Below, piece by piece: positions 39,268-51,719 of a DNA stretch of 64,000 nucleotides (its first letter is position 1; every line of letters starts with the position of its first letter). The notes beneath the pieces were generated by a model. That model was given only the letters and a program-made list of their open reading frames with translations. It was not told where the DNA came from and did not search any database. Source of the stretch: Pagrus major (Eukaryota > Chordata > Actinopteri > Spariformes > Sparidae). The DNA lies in contig NC_133218.1 in assembly GCF_040436345.1 (NCBI RefSeq), positions 2,108,021 to 2,172,020 of the forward strand. The letters run 5' to 3'. Position numbers and translations under genes: made by a program.

Positions 39268-40190
39268 TTTTTTTACTGCACCAATTGGAGAAATGCCAAA
39301 ATAAAAGTCCCATATTTATACCTGCAGATTCTTATATTTGACGTACTGTAAAAACACATTACTCAATAACTCCTGGCTATGGGTGGTATATTTGACTTCT
39401 ACACATAGAAGACTACAAGTGTCCTTTATATCAAGCATTTTTACTGCACCAATGTGGAGAAATTCAACAATAAAATTCCATATTTGTGTCTCCAAGTGGC
39501 ATATTTTCATATATTTGAGCTACTGTAAAAACACATTGCTCAATAATTGACTTCTACACATCTAAGACTACAACTATACTTGATATCAAGCATTTTTACT
39601 GCACCAATGTGGAGAAATTCAAGTATAAAAGTCCCATATTTATACCTGCAGATAGCATATTTGACCATATTTGAGGTGCTGTAAAAACACATTGCTCAAT
39701 ATTTCCTGGCTATGGCTATGTGTAGAAATCAGATACAGTATATCACCCATAGCCAGGAAATATTGAGCAATGTGTTTTTACAGCACAAGGGACTTTTATA
39801 CTTGAATTTCTCCACATTGGTGCAGTAACAATGCTTAATATTAAGTATGCTTGTAGTCTTCTATGTGAAAAAATGAGATATACCATCCATAGCCAGGAAT
39901 TATTGAGCAAAGTGTTTTTACAGTAGCTTAAATATGGTCAAATATGCAATCTGCAGGTATAAATATGGGACTTTTATACTGGAATTTCTCCACATTGGTG
40001 CAGTAAAAATACTTGATATCAAGTATAGTTGTAGTTTTAGATGTGTAGAAGTCAAATATAGCATCCATAGCCAGGAATTATTAAGCAGTGTGTTTTTACA
40101 GTAGCTCAAATATATGAAAATATGGAATCTGCAGGTATAAATATGGGACTTTTATACTTGAATTTCTCCACATTGGTGCGGTAAAAATGC
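39268..40190. repeat. 0.9 kb palindrome of about 180-bp repeat units
   Basis: Units with TTTTTACTGCACCAAT, GGAGAAATTCAA, AAAAGTCCCATATTTATACC, CTGTAAAAACACATTGCTCA and CTGGCTATGG occur about 2.5 times in plus orientation from 39268 to about 39725. They then occur in reverse complement from about 39740 to 40190. The turn is around 39730. Some minus-strand short frames reflect the mirrored copies. It starts about 130 bases upstream of the fadd start codon and so may overlap its promoter. Confidence 0.88.
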
Positions 40191-40469
40191 TTGATAATAA
40201 ACATAGGCTGCAGTTTTTTTGCAGCGGCTGCAGTTTTTAGAGCCAGGCGCTGCAGTTGCTCTCCACCGACTGCAAGACCTCAGGGCATGATGGGAAACCC
40301 CTGGCTGTCGCCTGATCAAAGAGCTGATTGGCTCTTAGTTAGGACTACAAACACTACATTTTGTCGAAAATCCTAATTTTCTGTGTAATTGTTATATTTA
40401 ATGCTAGATTATATGAATCTCATGTTGTAAATTGAAGGTTTAATCTGTTAACAAACATTTTGTGTGGTT

Positions 40470-40640
40470 GATAATAACAATAATAATAATAATAATAATA
40501 AAAGTTATTTATATAACACTTATCAAAACGAGCAATCAGTGTTTTACAAGGCAGACAAAAAGAACAAAGAATAGAATACAATGCCAGATACACACATATT
40601 CCCACATATATACTGTATATAATTACAAATATAAATACAT
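40470..40640 (+). repeat. dispersed repeat with TAA tract and TTTATATAACACTT tail
   Basis: An (AAT)n tract followed by TTATTTATATAACACTTATC and GTTTTACAAGGC matches the common fish repeat tail also present at 45541-45640. Confidence 0.5.
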
Positions 40641-40649
40641 CAATAAATA

Positions 40650-41410
40650 AAGATTATAAGAAACCTTTGCTGCTCCACCTCCCCATGTGTAGCCTATATA
40701 TGTAGCTGTGAGAACATTTGGACTGTTAATTCAGTAGTTCAATTTCTTAAATTTAGGGATTGTATGATTTATAAATGACAGTGCCTTTACATAAATCTAC
40801 TTTGTAGGCAATTCTTATTCAGAAAATATGACTTCCAAGGGCTAACATCTGCCCAGTCGTTCTGATTCTCACCTCAATCGTAACAGTGGCATCGTTAAAC
40901 AAATAAAAAGTTATGATTGACAAATTTAGACCACAGTGAAAAGTAGTTATCATTTTAGAAAAATCCACTTTGTATAACCTCAAAACCGTGAACCTAAAAA
41001 ATATGATCAATTCATTGGTACAAAGTTTGTATTTCTATTTGTTACATTTGTGAGATTAAATAGTAAAAATCACACCACATCCCATATGCCCACTAAGATG
41101 ATTAACACAGTGGAATTTATGTGCAAAGTTACCATTATTCTCTGGCTACATATCACGTAACAGCAACTGCTAAAGAAAAAATATTCACACTGAGTCAAAC
41201 TTCAGTTCTGATAAATATATTGGTTATTTATTGGACAGTTGCAGTAAAGCGTAAGAAATACATTCTTGAATGACATCATTAGCAAAATCATCAAAACACA
41301 CAACAGCAATCACTGTGATGGGCACAATCTGTTCACAATTATAAGGGTTCCCATACAATGGATCTGCTCCATTTCAAGCAGTTGTGTGGTAAGAAGGTCT
41401 TGTAATGCAG
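40650..41410. other. upstream region of the Myb/SANT-like gene, nothing recognised
   Basis: AT-rich sequence without exon-like blocks. It ends at the TATA box for the next gene. Confidence 0.45.
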
Positions 41411-41413
41411 CTG

Positions 41414-41421
41414 GGTATATA
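41414..41421 (+). promoter_or_regulatory. TATA box of the Myb/SANT-like gene
   Basis: TATATAAG 40 bases upstream of the first ATG (41456), at the right spacing for a start near 41443. Confidence 0.55.
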
Positions 41422-41455
41422 AGGCACCTGCAGAACCCAGTTTTGACCAACAACA

Positions 41456-42500
41456 ATGGATAAGGTCATAATTACCATGAGAGACGACAAAGGTGCCATT
41501 CAGTTACGAGTGAGCAGAGAAACTGCTGAAAGACTGAGAACTGATGAGTAAAAAAGAAAAGTATGATACCTTAATACCATTAGAAATTTGGATGGCATTT
41601 ATTAAATGAGATCTGTTTTTCCAGATAACAAGTATGCCACTGACATACTGAAGCAAATAAGAGCTGCAGAACACAATCAAGGTAAGTTTTCTTTTTTTAT
41701 TATGCCAAACATGAATATTTAAATACATATGGATGAGTCTTTTCAATTTTCTGGCTTTCTTTCTCTGCAGTAAACCCAAGCAGTGTTGTCACCCAACCTC
41801 CTGTCTTTCCCACTCCTCAACCTCCAACATTCACCCAGTGCCCCACTCTTATTCCCCAGCCTACAGTTTCCACCACCCCCACTCAGGTTCGGACCCAGCC
41901 TGCAACTACATTCACCCAGTGCCCCACTCCTGAAACACACGTTACCACAGCAGTCATCCTCTTCAGACAACTTGGTCCCATTTCCATCCTTCCAGCCAGA
42001 ATGCCACGAATCCCAGACAGGTACAGTGGATTAGAATACAATATGAATGTTTTTAACAATACTACAGTGTTTTTACAGAATTCAAACACAGACCGATCTC
42101 AGGCAACAGGAGAAGGCAAGATTACTTGGGAATATTACTTGGTAAGTGCTTGCTCTGTATGTACATCTTACATTTTAGTGGGACTTTCTGAAGAGTATCA
42201 ATCTCCCTTTTGTCCTGTTCAGTATTTTGCCACCCACAATTTAACTATGGGGCTTCATCAGTGCCTCATAGTTGCAACACTGGTGAAGGGGGGGAAATTA
42301 TCACAGCAAACTAGTGTGAAAATACCACTTTGTACCTGTCTGATTTTTACTGAAATTCTGTTGTGTCCTTACAGCAAATGAATGAAATATTTGGTGGCTC
42401 CGGGGTGGGGAGTGCACCACCGGGTACCATTATTTCCACACCACTCTTGCCCAGTCAAGTCAAGTTACTTAAAGAAAGCAACACAAACTTAAAATGTTAA
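41456..42500 (+). CDS. small gene with Myb/SANT-like C-terminus, probably transposon-derived
   Basis: Blocks: 41456 to about 41545 (MDKVIITMRDDKGAIQLRVS...), about 41626-41681 (NKYATDILKQIRAAEHNQ), about 41771-42141 (Pro/Thr/Gln-rich stretch with repeated FTQCPTP), and 42375-42500 (QMNEIFGGSGVGS... to TAA). Good donors (GTAAGT at 41682 and 42142) and acceptors are seen. The run TGEGKITWEYY followed by MNEIFGG resembles the last helix of Myb/SANT-like (trihelix) domains in PIF/Harbinger-associated proteins. The exon 1/exon 2 join does not keep frame (GA|A TAA), so either a splice site is misjudged or this copy is broken. The first two helices of a Myb domain are not evident. Function unknown. 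Confidence 0.4.
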
Positions 42501-42719
42501 AACGATATTTGTGTCTGTCTTTTTGATACAACTCATCAAGAAATCATTGCTGACCGATGAAAACCATGTATCTCCACAATGTCATCTTTATATGGGATAA
42601 TAAAAATACAACCTTGTTTTAAACTTCGTGAGAGTAAAATTCCTAGGTTATTCAAATGTTTTGTTAGAGTGTTTTAATTTGCCTGAGATGTAGGAGAATT
42701 TCTAAACCCATTATTAACT

Positions 42720-42990
42720 GATAACTTGAGAATCATCACACATGAAGATACGTGGTTTTCACTGGACGGCGATCAGAGAAAAATACAAAGCACTGGACTA
42801 AATGAACTGTAAAAGTGGCCATATGCTCTGGTTCATTTTCAATATCTACATAACACATATCATCTTCTCCGTTCCAGTCCATCTTCATGGAAAAGTAGGG
42901 GGATCTCTTCTGCTTTAATTTCATCAGCGATCAAGAACGCATACGCAATTTCTTCAGCCATAGCTATCTGAACGTGTTCTGCAAACTACA
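42720..42990 (-). pseudogene. possible PIF/Harbinger nuclease 5' fragment
   Basis: On the minus strand an ATG at about 42962 starts MAEEIAYAFLIADEIKAEEI and meets a stop after about 33 codons. Another frame stays open for 62 codons. Harbinger nucleases often begin with an acidic, Ala/Leu-rich segment like this and sit opposite a Myb-like gene. No catalytic motif was found, so this is a weak call. Confidence 0.22.
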
Positions 42991-43439
42991 GGTAGCCTAC
43001 AGATGGATCTAACAGGATGTAAATATTTCTCTGACTTCCTGTATATTCTTTGATGGCGGCTGGAAACTGTCCGACTTGACTGCAGCTTTTTGTCACCGCC
43101 CCCTGCTGCTGCCGCCTGGTCTCGTCCACCTTCCAGGCGAGGCGCAGTTCATCTCGAATGAGCCTAATGACTGACTAGGATAATAATTCAGGCCGGGGAT
43201 CTGACGTCGGCCCACTCTTCTATTATTTGATTAGTTTTCTGTTTATGCCAAAAACACATATTTTACTAGCAGTTTAAATGTATTTAGTTTCAGTAGTTAG
43301 TTAATTGCACTTCTATAATAAAGGCAATACATTTTCATAGGCCTGTAATCTTTTATTTATTATTTATTTGTATGCACTTTTGGAGTGTTCTGGGGTTTTG
43401 TATGAAGCTTTTTTGGTGGTTAAGTTTGGGGTAAGGGTT

Positions 43440-44340
43440 AGGGGTGGACTGATTATCGGTGCCGATATCCGGTGTGACAGTTTAACTGGTGTTCATTTTA
43501 ACTGGCGAGGGTCCCAGATGTGCTGGAGGTGTGGTTAGAGAATCCCGTCTCGAGAGGGGTCCTCGGCCCTGTCCGCCAACCAGGAAAAACATTCCGATCA
43601 CCCTGCTCATCGATCCAAGTCATGTATATGAATATTAATGTTGACTTGGCTTGAACACCACTATTCCACACGGAAATGCCGGGGTCCGCGATCTGCAAGC
43701 CACTTCACAACGAACGCTACAGAGCGCACAATGACAGTGTAGGTGACTGTTTCGATGCCTGTCCAAAAAAACGCAACTGTCAATAAATCGTCCAAAAGTG
43801 CATGTTGTCGGTCTCATATCTGTGTCGCGGATGTCTGTACTTACAGACAGCTGGTGGGTGGAACAGTCTGAGGCATTTGTTCACGCCGAGCGGCTCGAGA
43901 GCAGCGTGCAGAGCGCTGTTAGCTGTGGCGTTGAGTGCGCAGCGTCCAGGTCAACTTGTGACACTTGTTACCATCGCGTATTTCTTTCATCTCACACTCC
44001 GTTCAAATGGTCACTTAAAGTCATCGGTCCCAGCCGTATACATCGCTATTAAGCTGGCGCCAAGTCGATGTGAAAACTGTACACTGTCATTCAGCCTGCT
44101 GGTGAAACAGTCTGCAGAGTATGTTGACACCCAGCCCGAACTCAGCGTGAGGTCAGTCAGCTGTGGCAGAGCGTGAGACGCCCAGATCAATCTGTGATAC
44201 AAACACCTGTATCGACTGTCGATCGTGATTTATAGCAAAGCCCAGACATGTATCTCACACTGCTCAAAGTGCAGAGATGAATATCAGAAGGGATAGGAAT
44301 CCTATCAGCATTTTGCTGATTATCTGTATCAGGGTTTTAT
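43440..44340. repeat. CpG-rich region with diverged internal duplication
   Basis: About 43845-43975 (CAGCTGGTGGGTGGAACAGT ... AGCTGTGGCG) resembles about 44095-44205 (CAGCCTGCTGGTGAAACAGT ... AGCTGTGGCAGAGC), a diverged direct duplication about 250 bases apart. No protein family was recognised in the 60-124-codon frames here. It may be a fossil element. Confidence 0.35.
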
Positions 44341-44344
44341 TTAC

Positions 44345-45540
44345 CCCGCCAATAAGAGTTGTTTATTAAAAATCGGGTAAAAAGGAAATAAGGCGTTCTC
44401 CAAGAATTAGCTGGGTTTAGAGCGGCAAAGTGTATGGTGTGTGTCCCTGTTAAAAAACACGGATACAGATGTCCAGTTTAGTGGTGGATTTATTTGACTG
44501 TGGTTCTATAATAAAGATACAAAGCAACAATCAGTGCAGAACACACCATACATAACACACATATAATAACACAACTCTGGATATAAAGGACTGAATTCAG
44601 CAATCAATCATATGATATTAATCATATATTGTAAACAAATCGCCTCCCAAGACACACACAGCACCCACGGTGAGAATTACCTTATTAGCTGAACATCACA
44701 GCAGCATGAGATAGCATTAGCCATATTCACAGGTAAATAATACAAATAACACAATACAGCATCCAACTTGGACAGTGAAACGCCATCAAACTCACCTTCT
44801 AGCATTTACACACAATAAACCCAAGATGTACAGGTGAATGTTGGGAAAAAAACAGGCAAAAGGAAAATCGCGAGCTATCCACTGCTGTATCAGGAGGAAA
44901 ACTAACTTTCACAGGACGGCATCTCACACACAGGTGTGGTGCGTTCAATAGCGTCGAAACGACTGTGGTGCGTTCCTGAGCGTCGAACATATGAAAACTC
45001 ACCGAGAAACACAATAACTGAACGGTATTTAGATGAAAACACATAAACAACATGGGCTTTCTAACAGTGGGCTACTTCCGCTTTGCTGCAGCTGCCCCTC
45101 TGTCTGCATTCACCTCTCTGGGGCACGGATGAAGTCTCACGTAATGTCCCGCCCACAACACTGTTTGATTGGTTACAAGTCACAGAGTAATAGCCAATCA
45201 ACACTGAAGGCTTTGTGCCGCTGACAGACGCAGACACACGGCAGATATAGGGGAAAAGCTCCTGTGAGCTGGCGGAGCAGCATTAAGAAGGTAAGACAGC
45301 AGGTATTTGAGATAAAACATCACAATCCTTTACACCAGGGGTTGGCACCCATTTTGATATGAAGTCCGATTTTAAAATGTTATCAGTTAATCAGTGTGCC
45401 GTATCAACCTTAAGGATCAGGTTAAGTTTGATAACGACACCACATCAAAAGGTAAGTCCAACGGACCTGTAATTTTATCTAATCGATATGGCAATTTAAA
45501 ATCACATTTTTCTCCCATAAATAGGACACTGTAATTATTT
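44345..45540. other. intergenic, possible noncoding exon near 45290
   Basis: Mostly unassigned. A GC-richer block at about 45250-45291 ends AGCAGCATTAAGAAG|GTAAGA, a good donor that could belong to an untranslated first exon of the ubap1l-like gene. This is unproven. CCAGGGGTTGGCA at about 45337 resembles a hAT terminal repeat. Confidence 0.3.
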
Positions 45541-45640
45541 AATAATAATAATTATAATAATCATAAACTTTATTTATATAGCACTTTTCTTCACAAAGTT
45601 ACAAAGTGCTTCACAAATGAAAAGAAAACATAACAAACAA
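45541..45640 (+). repeat. dispersed repeat with TTTATATAGCAC tail
   Basis: An (AAT)n-like tract, AACTTTATTTATATAGCACT, then CAAAGTGCTTCACAA: a frequent fish repeat tail, related to 40470-40640. Confidence 0.55.
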
Positions 45641-46511
45641 ATATATGACATATAGCCTCTGTATAATCAAACTGCCAAACAGGCTGCACAACTGGCAATA
45701 GCTGTGAGAGGGATAACTTCAAGTTTTCCCAGAAAATTATTTTGCTGACCTAACGCTAGTGTGCCACTGGTTAGTCAGCCAAGGCAAAGCTGACTGTTTG
45801 CGTAAAACTCGTAAGGAGGCCTTCGATCTATCTATGTTAGCAGACTTAGTGTCTGTCACCTATTTACCTCCTATTCCTCTGGCTAGAGGTGAGAAACTCT
45901 GCATTCACCCCCCTTGCTATGTTGTTAAACAGATAACCATGTATGGGAGGGATGCTTCCTGAAGCTGTAGATATAATTTGAGCATTTGGGAAGACTTGTT
46001 AGGATAAACATGATATTGCTCTGTGCAGACAGATGTACTGTTATGTTGTTCCTCCTTGATCAAGTTTGTATAAACTACTTCAACTTAAGTCATTGGTATC
46101 TCTAAGTCTTCTTCATCTCTCCTGAATGGTCAAGCGAGCCGAAATTCCACAACAGTTATACGAGTGATAACGTTAGCCTATAGAGATACCAATAACAAGA
46201 TAATACAGAGTATATTTCTGCACCAACAGCTAATGTTATAGTTTTGAGTAACATTGGGGCCAGTAACAACTGGAACTTATTTAAAATTCCACGCTGCAGA
46301 TGTAACATTACACGCCTGTATGAGTCGGTGTTTTAACATGCTGTATGTAGCGTTAGCAAATAACGTATGCTCATGGCAGCGTTAGTGAAATTCAACAACT
46401 TCATTGACTGGCCCACTATTTAGCCAGCCAGTCATACTGTACCAACATTACTGAAGTGTCTCCTGAAGCTGTCTCTGACTGTTGCTTGGAACAGTGGTGC
46501 AGAATATTATG

Positions 46512-47268
46512 TGTTGTTCAGACCAAACGCAGAGAAAATATTTGCGTCGCTCACATGAGTTTGATCGCAGGGTTATACATTTTTAATCGTGTCTATTCGC
46601 AAGAGTAACGCAAATTAAAATAACTGTGAACCACATAAGTATGAACCCAAACAAGGAGATTTCTCTGTGATCTGACTGCAATAAATGGATCAGAAGGACG
46701 CTGAAATAACAACATCATAATGGCGCCTTGTAAAAAACCTGAATTCATGCTTCGTCAGGTCTGTCGGCCAGATGACAAGCAAACAACTTTTACAATGCTT
46801 GTTCTCTAAATGGAGTTTGATCAATCTGGGCTATGCTGTGCTGAGACGTATTTCCAAAATTTACCAGGTAGTCTTACTTTCTAGCTCACTTCCCTCAATG
46901 GCAGCTCCTTATTTGTCCTGTCTCGGTACGAGTAGATGTGCTATCGTACAGCTCTGGGTGTCCGCAAACTGCGTTGATTAGTGATTATTATCCTCTACTC
47001 CATTGTTGTTCATGAATGTCCGGACATCACCGAAGTGGACGTCATGATGTCAGTGTGAACGTCAATGCCCATTGGCTTTCGTGACACAGCATCACATGAA
47101 CATTTTGCTTGAATTCAATATTTTGAACTCACGCGAATGCTCACTTGATGCAAGTTTTGGTGTCAAAAGCAAAAGCAGGAAATTGCGTTGCTTTATTCTT
47201 GCCAACTGGGGCGATTAGACGCAAAGAAGAAGACGCGAATAATTAGCATTGCGTTTGGTCTGAACACA
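46512..47268. mobile_element. non-autonomous DNA transposon with TTCAGACCAAACGC ends
   Basis: Terminal inverted repeats: GTTCAGACCAAACGCAGAG at the left, and GCGTTTGGTCTGAAC at the right. Inner parts (TTTGCGTCGC; GACGCGAAT) also mirror each other. It is about 760 bases with no transposase. The 69-codon frame inside is not supported. Confidence 0.7.
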
Positions 47269-47328
47269 GCATTATTGTTAGTTACTATAGACATAACATT
47301 ACTGCATGTAAGGCCTCTGTTAAACCCA

Positions 47329-47565
47329 GTGGTGGATTAAAGTACTTATACTCAAATACAGTACAAGTACAGCTTTGAGGTACTTGAGTAACCCCACTTT
47401 GAATATTTCCATTTTCTGCTACTTTATACTTCTATTTGCTACATTATGGAGGCAAATGTTGTACTTTTTACTTCACTAAATTTATTTAATAACTAGTTAC
47501 TAGTTACTGTGCCGATTCAGATTAATATTAAATAAAAATCAACCAATAAATTGCTGTACTGTTAC
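47329..47565 (+). repeat. common fish repeat with CAGTGGTGGA end (hAT-like)
   Basis: Starts CAGTGGTGGATTAAAGTACT and continues with AAGTACAGCTTTGAGGTACT and TGCTACTTTATACTTCTA, the body of a very frequent fish repeat. A piece of the opposite end lies at 52745-52803 (ATACTTCTTCCACCACTG). Confidence 0.6.
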
Positions 47566-47569
47566 TGTA

Positions 47570-49320
47570 TAGATTAAGCTATCCAGCTATCTTAACCTGT
47601 TGCAACATTAAAATGATGAACACATTAATCTATTATTAATTATAATCCAATAGTATAATATAATATTCTGAAAGGCAGTTTTATTTTTCAGAACACTTTT
47701 AATCAAACAAATGCTTAAAGGATTATCAGTTCAGCTTTGTGTTGGAGTTTGTGGTATCTCAAATTCTACGTTTTTTGTATTTACTGTAAATGCATATTGG
47801 TTCCAAATATCGGTATTGGCCATGAAAAAAATACATCATGTCAATGAGTGTCCTCACAAAGATAGCTTACAGACGTGTGTGTGTGTGTGTGAGGACAGTA
47901 AATCAGCTGATGCGGGTTACTGTGGGTCAGTAGATTAGTGCTCCAAGTGGCTATCCTCTAATTTAAACTGCAGTCTCAGTCTCTTCTTCACACGCATACG
48001 AGAGAGGATACACCTGGCAGTCTGTCTGTACCTTCAATACAGCATAGGTAGGTTGCTATTTGTTTTATTACAACATTCAAATTTAGAGTTTCAGTAGTAC
48101 AATTAATTGTACAATTTACCTGTAACACAACAGTAATTGAAAGATTAGTCTATGGCATATATTGCATGGCCTTTTATCCACCAAATACCACCCATTACTC
48201 CAAATTTTTGAAAATATTACTAGTAAGATACTATTGCTTAAAGCTGGAGGGTTAGTAATCATCATAATAAGAATAATAACATGTTTGACACATTTTAAAA
48301 TGTTATATAGTAGCATTAACATGTAATAAAGCATTTGGGTTTGCACATCTGAGACTAAGAGCTTAAGGACCATGTGTCCTCTCTGCTGTTGTTAGTTCTG
48401 GACCATCTGGCTTGTTGGTGTTTTGTCGTTAAGAACAGAGCAGATTTACCTCATCACGTCTATACACAGTATGTCTCAAAGGCAAGTGTTTGTGTGCTTC
48501 TAACATGAAATGTCTTGTTTAGGAAACAGCATTTGTATAATCTCTGATCCTTTACCTGCACATGATTCACTATTTATTGTGTAACACACATGTATCATTG
48601 TGTAACTTACCTGGGAAGATAAATCTGATTTCTAGCTTTCCAAATGGAGATAGATTTGTCTATGTTATATGTGTGAACAGATAGACGGTGAGTGCACTTC
48701 TCTGAGTGGTGATTAGCACTGGTATGAGCCTCGTGCATACCCCTTGTTTGCAAGCACGTAGGAGTGCATTTCCCACTCATTATCAATAAAATGGGCAGTG
48801 ATTGTCACGTAGGACTCTTTGGCCCATGAAGTCCATCCATCGCAGGTGAGCACAATTCTCTCTGCAGACTGATCCTCCACCTTTCCTCTTGTCTCATCAT
48901 AAAGAGCTGCAATAGCTTTGTGAAATATTTTCTTCTTGGTATTTCATACCTTGGTTCCAGTAAAACATATGCATGGTAGTGAACAGAGAGACGCATTTTT
49001 TGATCCTGCCATGAATTACGCATTTGATGCTTGTGTCAATTTAAAAGATATTTTTACATCTTGATAAAGTCACAGTTTGTTATAAAATATAACTTAAACA
49101 TTGTAGAGGGTGTAAATTATATTAGCTTGCTTATTGAACTACCCTTTAACATTATTGCAGTTGTCAATATGGGCAGTTTTATTGTGAGTTTATAAAATTA
49201 TCTTTTTAATTCACAAACATCATGTGTGTAATTCATGGCACAATTCTAATGGGATCAAAAATGTATTCGTCTCTCTACATGACTGCTGTAGAAATGCTCT
49301 TTGACTCTCTATTCACCTTA
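47570..49320. other. intergenic, nothing recognised
   Basis: AT-rich sequence with short frames only. A short TG run occurs at about 47876-47891. No exon-like or terminal-repeat structure was found. Confidence 0.45.
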
Positions 49321-49329
49321 TTTTCAATG

Positions 49330-49735
49330 GAAATAAGGAGCCAGAGACCAGTGCAACCAGTTTCCGTTTTTGTGTGAGGCTTCCTGTCTAGCACTTCTGC
49401 ACCCACTTCTGGCTAGCTATTAGCTAACTGACTTTTAACCACCATAGCTGTTCAAAAATAACATATTTATGTACTGCCTACTGCATACTCAATCAGTATA
49501 CTGTCAATCGCAAGATGGACGAAGCAATGTTTGCAGCTACTGTTGGTATGCTTTAACAAGAAGCAGAAGAGCAGATGCTGAGTTGTGGATACATCTGCAA
49601 AGAAAAAGAGCCAGGAGGATGAGGGGGATTTGTCTGGCTATTTACATTATCTCATTAAGTTTACCTGAAGCAGTGCTTAACTTCAATAATGGAAAATAAA
49701 CAGAATAAATATGATACAGTAGACAGATATGTTGC
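49330..49735 (+). repeat. dispersed repeat, copy 1 left part
   Basis: Direct similarity to about 61180-61370: GAGCCAGAGACCAGTGCAACC, GCTAGCTATTAGC, and the CTGCCTACTGCATACTC / CAATCAGTATA block. Its right part (AAATCTACACAGTTGATTTC) is displaced to about 50505-50560 by foreign sequence. Confidence 0.6.
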
Positions 49736-49739
49736 TGAA

Positions 49740-50440
49740 GTCATCTACTGTGTTGGCTGCGGTTGTTATACTCAAGCAGTATTCAAAAACTGGACCCACA
49801 ATGCAGACACCAGAGACAGTTTTAGAAGAAAAGTTTAGAAGAAAACTATTTTAATGAACGAGTTCAAAAAATGAGGCAGCAGCAGTTCCCAGAAAGTCCA
49901 AAGCTGAAAGTCCAGAGCAGGGGTTCAGACAAGACAACAAGCAAGGCTGGGCGTGACTGGACGGGCTGGTGAGTGTGGCAGGTCTGCAGCACAGAGGAAA
50001 AAAAGGCAGGTTTTAGGCAGGCGAAAAAACAGAGCTGAATTGCACAAAATATACTCAAAGCGAGGCCTTGGTGTTACCATGGAAGGTTTCACAACAAAGT
50101 GGCGAAGACTGGAGGGGAAAGACCGGCTTAAGACAGGTAACTGTTGATCAGTGTAGATGGACCGCAGGTGTGTGGAGCAGCAGGTGAGAGGAGTCTGGCT
50201 GATGAGCAGAATGTAGGTCAGCCACACCCAGCCAGAGACAAACACTGACAGACAGAGGGAGACAAACATACAACAAGAAGGGAGGGGGAAAAACACAGGA
50301 GAAACAAGGGGGAATAGACAAAGCTCTGCAGATCCTAACAGCAGTGGTCTGTGTGACCGGGGAAAGGGGGGTCTGTAAGCCAACCCCTCGGGGCAGTTAG
50401 CTGGCTGGCTAGTTAGCTTCCCCTGCAGGCACTTGTGCAG
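49740..50440 (-). mobile_element. insertion within a dispersed repeat (retroelement-tail-like)
   Basis: This block is absent from the related copy at 61180-61670. On the minus strand it contains the CTGCATTGTGGGTCCAG motif shared with 22787-23238, and a polypyrimidine-rich region (50150-50330). The 152-codon minus frame over it lacks recognisable domains. Confidence 0.4.
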
Positions 50441-50599
50441 CTACACAACTCCAAAAAACGTTGGAGGACATTTTCCATTCGCCATCAATTTTCGTGAAAC
50501 TGCCTAGATTTCAAATCTACACAGTTGATTTCTCACATAAAATATTGTCAGAAGTGAAGTTATATTAATATTTATGATTATATATGATTTTAAGAAACA

Positions 50600-51055
50600 G
50601 CATACAAAATTGTAAATGAAACTCCAGTGTGGTGCTTGAACTGTCTGCCTGGCAGCCTACCATCAGACAGCCTGAAGAGAATGGTGTTGAGAGATTTTTT
50701 TTTATCGCGAAATTCAAAATATTGTTACATTCCTAGCAATAACTGCTCACTCCTCACTTGTCCCTCCAATGTATGTATCACCATGGATTACATCTGTTCA
50801 GCAAATATAGATTAAAGTGTTTTTTTCATACATAAACTTGCAGTGGAGCAGAGGTTAAAAGATCAGTTCTTGCAAAAGTGGCATTATGACCTCCAGAGTA
50901 TGTCATCATGTGCTCTTTATTGTGAATTTAAGGTGGACATTAATTTTGAAAAGCATCTATTTTGTGAAAGCAGGAGGTACGCTTGGCAGCAGGGCTGAAG
51001 CTAATACAGATCATATTCCTTCTCTAATGTCTGAGGTGGTGAAGTATTTGGTTTA
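50600..51055. other. intergenic, nothing recognised
   Basis: No gene or repeat structure could be assigned here. Confidence 0.4.
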
Positions 51056-51059
51056 GAAG

Positions 51060-51345
51060 CTGTTTCTGTGGTGACATTCACTGTAGAATTGCTGCAAAAA
51101 AGCTACTTAAAGCTAAAAATGCCCTTTGTGAGCTGACCAATCATAGCAGACTTGGGTTTTCGGAAGGGGGGGCCTTAAAGAGACAGGAGCTAAAACAGCT
51201 TTTTAGACAGAGAGTTAATGCATTTCTGCAGCACTGGACAATATAAGAAAACTGATGAGTTTTTTGAACATCAGCATAACCTATTCTAGTAGTAACCAAA
51301 AATAGAAGTATGAACCTGAAAACGAGCATAACTCATTTAAATCCA
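51060..51345 (-). repeat. eroded TTAA-element (Kolobok-like) fragment
   Basis: Ends GTATGAACCTGAAAACGAGC then ATAACTCATTT, an eroded form of the GAGCATAATATGTCCCCTTTAA-type end. The intact version of that end is at 11128-11147. The interior AGAGACAGGAGCTAAAACAG is part of the same common family. Confidence 0.45.
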
Positions 51346-51719
51346 AACCCAAAACAAATAAGGCTGCAATTGTTGATTAATCTATCAATTATTTTCTTGA
51401 TTAATCATTTAGTTGTTTGGTCTGTTAGCAAATAGTGAAAATTATCATCCAATGATATGATTACCCAGTCAGCACAATAAACCATAAGCAAACCCTTTCC
51501 CGTAATGATCAGTCAAAGGGGGTCTAAAACACACATTGTTGATGAGACCAGCTGCAGATGAGAATGAAGTGCAGGGTGGTAATTCATAACTGGGGGTTAC
51601 TGGACTGGAATTCTGGTGCTTAAAATGACACAGGTGTGGCAGCGCAATTAGTTTAGTTCAGACACATTGTTTTTATTAGAGCATGTTAGCACCGTGTTAA
51701 TTATACTATGTTCATATCG

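Noticed and set aside
49925-50383. 152-codon minus frame
   Set aside because: Pyrimidine-rich repeat sequence with Ser/Leu/Phe-rich translation and no domain; it is part of an insertion.
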